From Bolinopsis microptera (lineage: Eukaryota > Ctenophora > Tentaculata > Lobata > Bolinopsidae), in NCBI RefSeq assembly GCF_026151205.1, contig NC_087073.1, positions 11,439,578-11,503,577 on the forward strand: a stretch of DNA of 64,000 nt, given 5' to 3'. Numbering within the stretch: position 1 is the first letter of the stretch; each line of letters begins with the position of its first letter. The notes beneath the pieces are model-generated. The model saw nothing but the letters and a program-made list of their open reading frames with translations. It searched no databases and was not told the DNA's origin. Positions 55,225-64,000 of this stretch are shown here, in pieces. Position numbers and translations under genes: made by a program.

Positions 55225-56589
55225 AAGCCCATTGTTATGACTGATTGTAAGTCTCTACATGATGCTATCCAAACCTCGAAAAATGATGATGACAAGGGAT
55301 TGAGGATACCAATAGCTTGCCTGAAACAGTGAGTGAACAATAGTGAAATGACAGTTCGTTGGATTTTTAATTGACGATGTCAATTCATGGCAGCTCGGTG
55401 CGGCATTGATTCACGATGTCAATCCTTCGCAGCTCGGTGAGGCACAGTGGTGCATTTCGCCGATCTACCGAAGTGGTTGCGAGAAGCATTATTTGATGCG
55501 CGCGCGACCCAGTAGTGCATCGCGCTACAACTTAATAATAATGTGAAACTTAAAGAAGTTGAAAGAGTGAATATATTGGTATTTGTGATTTATTTAATGT
55601 GTTCGTTTAAAACGATTTTCTATTACATGTTGTGCATGTATTCATGAAGAGGGAAGTTATATTTTGACAGATTATAGTCTTTCTTGTGACACCTTTATTT
55701 TATAGTTAATATTATAAATCTTTCAAAGCCTTTTTAAGAAAGAACGGGAGATTGTGAATTGCTATATATTCGGTTAATATATTTATGATAGTCGATATAA
55801 TATATAATAATTGTGTTATATTTCAGTATGGGGTTTGATAATTACTTGTAACAACTGGTGTGTTTCATTGCATAGTGATCCATTTAAAGTTATTTTTACA
55901 TTATTTTCAATGCAAAAATGATGTAAAGTTTTTAATATGACGTAGAATTAAAGCTATTTCCGTACAGCCTAAGTATGCTCGTTAGAAAAACTATGAACAT
56001 GCTAGCTTTAAAAAATATTTTGTTAGTCTGCTGACATCTTGGGTTGTACTGGATGTATAGTAACAAGTTTATTATCGGATGTCTACGTATATTTATTATG
56101 ATATAATTATTCATTGTAATGGCAATAAAATTTAAATTTTGTTTTACTTAAAATTTTGTTTTACTTGTTCGATTTATTTACTGTGCATGTATGCAATGTG
56201 TCGTTTTAGCTCAAGTTTTATCATTTTTATTTTTTATTTGCATTGTATTTTATATTTGCATTGTACATGTTTCCTTCAAATTACACACATCTAAATAAAT
56301 ACCTATGCCGCTCATATTTTCTCAAATATACACAAACCGTATTATTGATTATATAATAACATTTAAAAAGCGAGGGTTAAAACAACATTCCACTAATTAA
56401 AACGACTTTCGAGTTTAGATGTGTTTCATATCTAATCATGGCATGCTTATATTATATGTTGTTTTGTTGTGTCAGTTTACTAAAAACAACATCCTTAGAT
56501 CATAAAAGGTTGAGGAGTGTTTGATGGACGAGGGCCTGAACTGCTCATTGTTGTGAAGTGAATTAATTATTTATTATGACAAGCGTGCT

Positions 56590-56945
56590 AAATAACTTTA
56601 GTATATAGACTCAATCTTCGAGATTTTTCTAAAAGGTCCCCCGAAAGTTGAAACCGACCTGAATAGATGTATTTTCGGACGCTGATTCCGAATTAACCCG
56701 ATGACATAGGGTGAAAATGCTCCCCTGGCGAGATATCAGTGAAAACTGTCTCGATAACGTGATATTACCATAAAAGGAAGTTGGTCCAATTTCTCCTTAG
56801 GGTTAGGGTTTCAGCATATGCTTCAATTAGGGATTGGGTTAGGGTTAGGGTTGGGATCAGATTAGAGGGTTAGGGTTTCGAATAGTCATTCATATCAGGG
56901 CCACCGTGAGAACGTGTTAACTGTTAAAGAAGTCACATGACAGTT
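56590..56945. repeat. TTAGGG-bearing repeat (mirror of 121-440)
   Basis: Same family as 54868-55224: GGACGCTGATTCCGAATTAA, then TTAGGG arrays at about 56805-56875. Confidence 0.7.
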
Positions 56946-57049
56946 GAGTGTAGAGTGATTAATCATCATTCAATTTATGAAATGTCATTTTTAGTTGACC
57001 GTGTTATATATTACAAAGGGCTTTATTTTTACAAATTTTCTACCATTTT

Positions 57050-57854
57050 TATTAAATTCAATTTATTGTATTGGTTTATTCATTTTCGAGGGTGTCTAAC
57101 CTTAAAGCTAGACAATTACCATTGTTGAAATTATTAGTGTATATTGTTTGATTAAACCAGAAACAATTGTTCACTAAAAACTTGCCAACATGGAACATTG
57201 CGCCACTGAACAAACCCCTAATGCAATCAGTTTTATAAGGAGAAGGATGAGATTTGATCCTGTTAAAACAATTTCCAACACTTTAATGGGTTTTAGGATC
57301 CTGTAGGCTGCATAATACCTTAATAAAGAAAATTAAGAAACCCCCTGGCCTCTCTCTTAATGACGATTACAGGTATGGTTTGGGTTTCCTAATTCGATGC
57401 TTACTAATTTTATGCATATTAATTATTTGATTTCTTAATTTTCTGTACTAAAGTAGATACTCAGAGACCTTGAAAGCTTTAATTTACACGAAAATGTGCA
57501 TGAGCACCTACATTGTATTGTAGTTTTTTATTAACAATATGTAATACCTGGTTAACAGACATTTATAATCCATGGAGCAACTCAGCCCATTGTCTATCGA
57601 TTCAAAGAATATTCATGTTAATTTTTCGAATGTGGGTTCATTTATCGCATTTATTTGATAGTTTTATGTATTGCATTGTGTTTGGCCATTCAAATTAGTT
57701 TGCTCTGAAAAAATGAGAGTTCTAGCTTCACAGATGACAGAGATGTGAAGCATAACGATTTTATTGATTACTTGGGATCAGGTAATTGGGACACTAGATC
57801 CGTACTATGGGAAACAAGACTCAAATATGAAACATGGCGGTGGTATAAGGGGTA
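57050..57854. other. Unassigned DNA outside the palindrome
   Basis: The left-arm partner is beyond the window, so symmetry cannot be tested. AT-rich with no supported gene or repeat. Confidence 0.5.
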
Positions 57855-60800
57855 TAATCTAAGTAAACTATAGGTAAAAATATAATATTAATCATAAGCT
57901 AAAATGTACTAATCTTTGTATTCTAAATGGGGAAAAAGAAGAAACATTGTCAGTCAGTCGAGAAAATTGTCAGTCAGGCTATATGGCAGCTTTGTAGATG
58001 TTGTGACTATGCTAGTAGTGGTCCCAGGCTTGCGACTGGAATTGCGGTGTTAAATCGATTTAATGGTACCAACGATCCACCTCCCACTTGTTGTTTGGTA
58101 CTTAGCATTAATAGTGTTAGCTGTAGCCATTTATAGCAAGAATCTTAAAACTAAAGGGGATGACAAGGAAAAGAGGAAGGAAAAAGAATAACGGGACAAA
58201 CAATTAATTAAAGTATTTATAGGAGCATTAGATATTGTAATTACAAGCTACAATAATAAATCACTGACTAAAACTTCTAATTAAAATGACACTTGGTACG
58301 CTCGCCCATTTTCACTGGTCAGTCTGAACTTCGGTTTAGCACGTTGTACACTTATTCACCTAAGTTTCAGAATTTGTTCAGTTTAGCAGAGTTAGTACCC
58401 GTGTTTCAATAAATCAAAAGGTATCAGGGGAGTTCTTTAATAATGTTACGGTCATCTAGAATACCGAACTTCCTGAAAACGTTATCATATTTCCTCAGAC
58501 AACGTTTAATGCATTTAATCAGTCTATCACGGCTATATCCTCTATCAATTAGAATTTTGAATATTTTGTGAAGATGTGAGGTAAAGATATCCAATCTAGT
58601 GCAAACATTACCATATCTAAGAACTTGACTTGAAAAAACGTTGTAGCCAACCTCGGTTGGGATGTTACTGTGAGGAAATGTAAGGGATACAACATGAAAA
58701 TTAAAATCATCAGTTTTGTTATACACTGATATTTCTAGTCCTTCTGTGGAAATATTAATATTTAAATCAAGGTAGTTAATGATTTTATTATTGGAACCAG
58801 CTCGCTCCATCTCCAATGAATTAGGATAAATATCTTTAATCAATTTATGAAAGTAAAGGTAGTTAATAATAGATAAATCGTCAACATATCGTTTATTATT
58901 GGATAATATCTTTGCTAATCCCATTTTCTTTTCCTGAAGTAAACGTTTCATATAATTAAATTCCTTTTTGCCAACAGTGAGATCAGCTATAGGGGAACTT
59001 GAATTTCCACCCATAGGAATACCCTTGGTTTGTATGAATACAATCCCACCGAAGACGACATAAGTGTTATAAATAATAAATTTAACAGCCTCTTTTAGGT
59101 CATCTTGACTAAAGCAGGCATGACAATCATAGGTTTTATTGGAAAAGAAACATGTATTACTGTCTCTTTTAGAAATACAAATATATCTATTACGGTCTGA
59201 AAATATTAAATCAACAACTTCATTAATCATATTCTCTACTTCAATCAAGTCTAATCTGGTATAAAGAGTAGTAAAATCATATACTTGTATATTATAAACA
59301 TCGCTATTTTTGATAGCTTCAAGGAATTCACTTGAGGAATCTATGCTCCAAAACATGTTTATACCGCTGTTGTTGTAGATTGCCTCGCAGTATTTCTTGA
59401 AGTATTTCCTCAAAAGTTTCAGACAACAGTTAACTTGGACGTTAAGTTGTTTCGTAACGCAAAAACGGGCACCTGCAATGAACCTCGCCTTGTAAGGGTT
59501 CTTATGAAGCTTAGGGTTCCAGAAGATGCGTGCTAGTCGCAAGTTTTTATCTTCAACTTGTACATTAAATCTCTCCTTTAGACTCTCAGATATATTATTG
59601 ACATAATGAGTCTCGTCTTCGCTACAGGGTTTATATGTATCATTACCTATACATTCTAGAGTATTAGGATCAAAACCCATTTCATTGACAAGAGTTTTTA
59701 CATAAAACCTTTTACAAATAAATGAAAAATTACCAGAAGCTTTGTCGATACTACAAATAATGTATTTACTTTTCAGCAATTTAAGACTTCTTTTAACATC
59801 ATCTTTTTCCAGTGTGTTTTCTTTTATTTCAAATGTTTCAGGAAAGTTTTTCTTGTAATATTCAATACGATTGGAAACTATTGATAACACTTTTTCCTTC
59901 CAATCGCTGAACTTTACTTCTTTTTGACAGTACTTTCTACTTTTTGATTTTATAAATTTATCGACAGCTTCGGTAACTGACATATATATCTCATCTGGAG
60001 ATTTAAATGTGGGAATTCTGTATTTACAACCGTAGGAAAGTACTTCCCTAAGTTCAACATTATCAACAATATCTAAATTACCAGTAACTACATGTCCATG
60101 AGGAGGATAATTGAAAGGGGAGGAGTGACAATCGCATGGACTACCTAAAATAGATTTAATATCAGAAATAGAAAGTTTCTTTAAGAATGAAGCATAGTTA
60201 CAAATAGAAAGACTTATAGGATCATTATACTCATAATAAATCTGTAATGGTGTAAAAGACTGAATCAAAATGGGAAGCAAATCAATGACTGAAGTGTCAG
60301 AGAAAATAGATTTTAGGTTAAGATTATCAATGAATTTGCAATTAAATGGAACAATTATAAATTCTCTATTACTGGATTCAGATTTGTTCTGATGGTATTT
60401 GGGGGAAAATGTTGAACAGAAAGAGGAACATACGTTGTAAATCAATCCTGAATTATTTTGACTCAAAGAGTAGAGAGTGTCTAAATCTGATAAGCTATAA
60501 CATTTTAATGTTTTGTATATGGAATGTTCTGAAGAGATGTTATCTTTCAGCCTGTTAATATCAGACTCTATGGTATCCAGAGACTTCTTAGGCTGAACTT
60601 TCTTCTTTCCATTCCCTCTGCCACGTTTGTATCGAGCAATCTGTCCACTAAAATAATTCATAACCCGATCTTGGGAGATGTTGCCCGTTCCTTTCTTCTT
60701 GTCATTAAGACCAAGAGGGAATGCTGTCCCAAGCTTCTCTATCCAGTAATCCTCCAGGAGAAGTAAATCATTTTTGACATCGGTGGACATGTCAGAATCA

Positions 60801-61683
60801 ACATAATCTACAATCTGTATGGAAGCATCTGAGAAGACGTGACCAGGAATATTAAAATGTTCATATAAAAATGTGGATGATTTGGCTTTGACACAATTTC
60901 TGTGGCCATTGACTCTTTTATGAAGTGGTTGAGTTGTTTCTCCAACATATTGTTTTTTACAGGTAGAACAGGTAATAACATAAATAACATTATTAGTTTT
61001 ACAATTAAATATAAAATTTGTATGTCCAAAGATAAAATCATTATTAAAAGTACTGCTCCTAAATGTATTAACAGGATTAAAACTGTTGCAAGTGAGACAA
61101 CCTCTACCATTGCAACATCTAAAAGTGCTAGAAAAGACATTACTAGGGGTTACCCATTTATTCAAGGATTTTGAGAAAAATTTACCATTACGTTTAAGTC
61201 AAGAAGGTAACATCATCCCTTTCGGCGTTTCCGCCTAGACCCAACGACTCGAGATAGGCCAAGGACAACGGGTCGGACATCAACCTATTGTCATGGGGCT
61301 GCCATGATTGGGCGGGCGTTAGATGTCATGAACCTAAATAGTTCTCCCACCGACGCAGTGTAGCCTGGCGAGATTCTTCGCGACCATAAAAATCTCTTAG
61401 AACCGGATCTTGCACTGCCGCTGTTTCTCGTACCGTAGCATGGCGGACAGCTCACGCCAGAAAATGAAATAAACAGGTAAATACAGGATAAATCAGGAGA
61501 TGTATGTACAACAACAAGACTTCAAGGAGGGCGCCCAAGAAAACAAAGATCAACCAAATCTCGGAACAAATGGCCGGGAGAGATATAAATGTAATTATAG
61601 AGCAATATCAAGAAAAGCTATCAATTATGTATCCAACGGGGCGGAAGAACCGACCACCAGTACTTGATACCATGATACGGACG
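57855..61683 (-). mobile_element. Naiad-type Penelope-like element, near full length
   Basis: A 3.8-kb element on the - strand. The 5' leader of about 480 nt (61683-61199) holds a GNRA hairpin (GGCG-GAAA-CGCC near 61222-61235). One ORF (58424-61198) and a ~570-nt 3' part follow. Directly upstream (61684-62771) a partial head-to-tail copy forms a pseudo-LTR. N-terminal GIY-YIG plus a CxC linker plus a C-terminal RT is the layout published for Naiads. Confidence 0.9.
58424..61198 (-). CDS. Naiad protein: N-terminal GIY-YIG endonuclease and reverse transcriptase
   Basis: Counting from the TTG at 61165 (913 codons). Residues 17-26 hold a Cys cluster (CCNGRGCLTC). Residues about 60-95 are the GIY-YIG core VIYVITCSTCKKQYVGET with C66, C69, H82, H88 (CCHH). 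The linker has the CxC motif C344-D-C346. RT motifs: QVYDFTTLYTRLD (A), KGIPMGGNSSSPIADL (B) and the catalytic YVDD at about 760 (C). The stretch before motif A is long enough for an insertion-in-fingers domain (not proved). There is no ATG in frame between the stop at 61199-61201 and the endonuclease, so initiation is unclear. The frame has no stops. Confidence 0.9.
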   Translation of the reverse strand, partial: LKRNGKFFSKSLNKWVTPSNVFSSTFRCCNGRGCLTCNSFNPVNTFRSSTFNNDFIFGHTNFIFNCKTNNVIYVITCSTCKKQYVGETTQPLHKRVNGHRNCVKAKSSTFLYEHFNIPGHVFSDASIQIVDYVDSDMSTDVKNDLLLLEDYWIEKLGTAFPLGLNDKKKGTGNISQDRVMNYFSGQIARYKRGRGNGKKKVQPKKSLDTIESDINRLKDNISSEHSIYKTLKCYSLSDLDTLYSLSQNNSGLIYNVCSSFCSTFSPKYHQNKSESSNREFIIVPFNCKFIDNLNLKSIFSDTSVIDLLPILIQSFTPLQIYYEYNDPISLSICNYASFLKKLSISDIKSILGSPCDCHSSPFNYPPHGHVVTGNLDIVDNVELREVLSYGCKYRIPTFKSPDEIYMSVTEAVDKFIKSKSRKYCQKEVKFSDWKEKVLSIVSNRIEYYKKNFPETFEIKENTLEKDDVKRSLKLLKSKYIICSIDKASGNFSFICKRFYVKTLVNEMGFDPNTLECIGNDTYKPCSEDETHYVNNISESLKERFNVQVEDKNLRLARIFWNPKLHKNPYKARFIAGARFCVTKQLNVQVNCCLKLLRKYFKKYCEAIYNNSGINMFWSIDSSSEFLEAIKNSDVYNIQVYDFTTLYTRLDLIEVENMINEVVDLIFSDRNRYICISKRDSNTCFFSNKTYDCHACFSQDDLKEAVKFIIYNTYVVFGGIVFIQTKGIPMGGNSSSPIADLTVGKKEFNYMKRLLQEKKMGLAKILSNNKRYVDDLSIINYLYFHKLIKDIYPNSLEMERAGSNNKIINYLDLNINISTEGLEISVYNKTDDFNFHVVSLTFPHSNIPTEVGYNVFSSQVLRYGNVCTRLDIFTSHLHKIFKILIDRGYSRDRLIKCIKRCLRKYDNVFRKFGILDDRNIIKELP

Positions 61684-62771
61684 TAATCTAAGTAAACTAT
61701 AGGTAAAAATATAATATTAATCATAAGCTAAAATGTACTAATCTTTGTATTCTAAATGGGGAAAAAGAAGAAACATTGTCAGTCAGTCGAGAAAATTGTC
61801 AGTCAGGCTATATGGCAGCTTTGTAGATGTTGTGACTATGCTAGTAGTGGTCCCAGGCTTGCGACTGGAATTGCGGTGTTAAATCGATTTAATGGTACCA
61901 ACGATCCACCTCCCACTTGTTGTTTGGTACTTAGCATTAATAGTGTTAGCTGTAGCCATTTATAGCAAGAATCTTAAAACTAAAGGGGATGACAAGGAAA
62001 AGAGGAAGGAAAAAGAATAACGGGACAAACAATTAATTAAAGTATTTATAGGAGCATTAGATATTGTAATTACAAGCTACAATAATAAATCACTGACTAA
62101 AACTTCTAATTAAAATGACACTTGGTACGCTCGCCCATTTTCACTGGTCAGTCTGAACTTCGGTTTAGCACGTTGTACACTTATTCACCTAAGTTTCAGA
62201 ATTTGTTCAGTTTAGCAGAGTTAGTACCCGTGTTTCAATAAATCAAAAGGTATCAGGGGAGTTCTTTAATAATGTTACGGTCATCTAGAATACCGAACTT
62301 CCTGAAAACGTTATCATATTTCCTCAGACAACGTTTAATGCCTTTAATCAGTCTATCACGGCTATATCCTCTATCAATTAGAATTTTGAATATTTTGTGA
62401 AGATGTGAGGTAAAGATATCCAATCTAGTGCAAACATTACCATATCTAAGAACTTGACTTGAAAAAACGTTGTAGCCAACCTCGGTTGGGATGTTACTGT
62501 GAGGAAATGTAAGGGATACAACATGAAAATTAAAATCATCAGTTTTGTTATACATTGATATTTCTAGTCCTTCTGTGGAAATATTAATATTTAAATCAAG
62601 GTAGTTAATGATTTTATTATTGGAACCAGCTCGCTCCATCTCCAATGAATTAGGATAAATATCTTTAATCAATTTATGAAAGTAAAGGAAGTTAATAATA
62701 GATAAATCGTCAACATATCGTTTATTATTGGATAATATCTTTGCTTTGGATAATATCTTTGCTAATCCCAT
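61684..62771 (-). repeat. Pseudo-LTR: partial tandem Naiad copy
   Basis: Repeats 57855-58924 (offset 3829). It includes the 3' region and the last ~166 RT codons (readable 62253-62771), cut at its 5' end just before YVDD. About three substitutions and one 18-bp duplication (GGATAATATCTTTGCTTT-type) separate it from the downstream copy, so it is young. Confidence 0.9.
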
Positions 62772-63076
62772 AAGACATAACGTAAATATAATGAATTTTG
62801 CCCCCCTTCCCGCATCCCTGTATAAGAAGTAAAATCATATTGACTTCACTATACTACAAGGTCCTATCCGTACCTCAAAATTTGGTAATCTGCTGTAAAC
62901 CAAGCGACCAGTATGGAGTAACCCACCATGAACTCCATATTTATTCTTTCTCCCTTAATAAAATGTGATCAATTAACAACACTGAAAGCTTTGCTGCTAC
63001 ATTGCAGTTATATAAATTTCATTCTATCATCATACCGTTATCTGCTTAATAAGAATTGATCCTTTATAGCTGGGAT
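62772..63076. other. Unassigned DNA next to the Naiad element
   Basis: AT-rich; I see no coding or repeat feature. Confidence 0.4.
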
Positions 63077-63181
63077 ATGCCACGCCCAGAAGAGCTGAGA
63101 TTAACAGAGTACGGTTCAGAAGACAGTGATTACGATGAGGACATCTTCAACAACTCTATCATACACAGCTATGAGAAAAAG
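63077..63181 (+). CDS. Possible first coding exon (acidic N-terminus)
   Basis: ATG at 63077 opens MPRPEELRLTEYGSEDSDYD then EDIFNNSIIHSYEKK, followed by a GTTCC donor-like site at 63182. The composition is more protein-like than the surrounding AT-rich DNA. No family is recognised and no second exon is visible before 64000. Weak. Confidence 0.3.
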
Positions 63182-64000
63182 GTTCCTTTTTTTAAATCTC
63201 GTAGCAACAAAATTGATTTGAACATTTATTAACAGAATCCTTTTGGCTCATTCCGCTCTCACAGGTGTGAATTGCAGACAAAATTGTAAATCATAAAAAT
63301 TTATTTTTATATTACACGACATTTTAATCTGCTGTCCGCTGAGGTTAAAATTCTATATTTGTATGCATTAGTGCATATATATTTGATAATTTACCTGTTG
63401 CGAGAAAGAAATGGTTAAAGTTTAAATGGTTTTCTCCACTTCTCCACTGTTTGACGATTTAACTATTAATCTAGTGCTCAGTACAAAATAAGTTTAAATA
63501 ACAGATCTGGTCAACTTCACTATACAATCTACATTCACATCATGACCAGAGGGCAATTAGGTGATGAAACACTCGCCCGTTACCAGGCCTGCAGTAATTG
63601 GGTAAATGTATATGCAAGGTGGCTCTTGCACAACCTATCTCCATATATGGTATAATTAGTTAAATAGTCTCGCTAATCGACCGTAAGACGGACGCAGCTT
63701 CTTACCCCGATCTTGCTACGTAATAAGGTAGAGTCTGTGTGTGTGTGTACTGTGTGAGGCATCAGTCAGTGTACACATGAACATAGTACACACAGTACAG
63801 CTTATTTTATCTATAATGATAAAAGACTAATCACTGTTGGGGTACAATTCTTGCTAACTACCCCCGTACTACCTTTGTACAATGTACCTACAAGTCCTAC
63901 ATTGTAGTACCTGTGATAACATTATATGGTTTGGTACAAGCTATTGTACCGATAACCTAACGGCACACATTTAGGTATTTGGAATGTGGAATATCAATAC
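63182..64000. other. Unassigned right end
   Basis: Contains a short GT run (63737-63748) and repeated GTAC words (63840-63960). No gene supported. Confidence 0.4.

Larger units (their letters stand above)
36757..57049 (-). repeat. Right arm of giant inverted duplication
   Basis: This is the inverted partner of the left arm, about 20.3 kb long. It lacks the TTAA elements, MULE, poly-G element, hAT MITE and short LINE found on the left, so it shows their empty sites. It has its own extra block at 48657-53680 (second MFS copy) and replaced material at 54843-55540. Divergence in exons is low (7 of 484 residues in the MFS protein, 2 of about 377 in the GPCR). That is more than a fold-back sequencing artefact of one molecule would give. 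Confidence 0.95.

Noticed and set aside
57927-58136. 69-codon + strand ORF, identical at 61756-61965
   Set aside because: It is antisense to the 3' region of the Naiad element, and identity follows from the young pseudo-LTR duplication. No domain recognised.
61199-61500. Hammerhead ribozyme in the Naiad leader
   Set aside because: No CTGATGA…GAAA core with matching stems was found by eye on either strand; only a GNRA hairpin remains.

Overview
The window looks like a piece of an animal genome, probably a highly heterozygous invertebrate. It is AT-rich, has GT-AG introns, carries TTAGGG-type arrays, and is full of animal-type transposons: CR1-like LINEs, an N-terminal-endonuclease Penelope-like element, a FLYWCH-type MULE and hAT MITEs. 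I cannot name the species. No tRNA, rRNA, CRISPR array or bacterial operon was seen.

The dominant structure is one very large palindrome. Positions 1-36287 and 36757-57049 are inverted copies of the same locus, joined by a spacer of about 470 bp (36288-36756). Base 1 still matches base 57049, so the left arm runs off the window. Coding parts of the arms differ by roughly 1-2 %, but non-coding parts differ by many transposon insertions. Several of these have a clean empty site on the other arm, which acts as an internal control for insertion boundaries.

Each arm carries one unusual nested locus. The host gene, assembled here from 10-11 short exons, encodes a predicted ABC-class ATPase of the PF09818/COG3044 type (left arm + strand 7068-26031; right arm - strand 48273-36557). 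A single-exon 12-TM MFS transporter lies antisense in intron 4. A 146-aa two-exon ORF with a 43-nt intron lies in intron 9. A three-exon rhodopsin-like GPCR lies antisense after exon 10. Exon 11 exists once only, in the palindrome spacer, oriented for the right-arm gene. The left copy therefore lacks it, and no C-terminal exons are visible for either copy. The right copy has a 2-nt frameshift in exon 1.

Left-arm-only insertions: an internally deleted LINE (803-2796, 14-bp TSD), a long-TIR element (4856-6400), two 2-kb TTAA-flanked elements (10686-12688, 16120-18167), a fold-back MITE and a hAT MITE (14943-15481), a MULE with a LINE nested inside it (18564-24748, 9-bp TSD), and a 6.9-kb poly-G-ended element with a decayed transposase and ten dispersed 13-mers (28009-34899, 8-bp TSD). 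Right-arm-only material: an extra, decayed MFS copy broken by two hAT MITEs (50755-53680) and TTAGGG-bearing repeat blocks.

Beyond the palindrome (57050-64000) lies a near-intact Naiad-type Penelope-like element on the - strand (57855-61683) with a 1.09-kb pseudo-LTR (61684-62771), then mostly unassigned sequence with one possible first exon near 63077.
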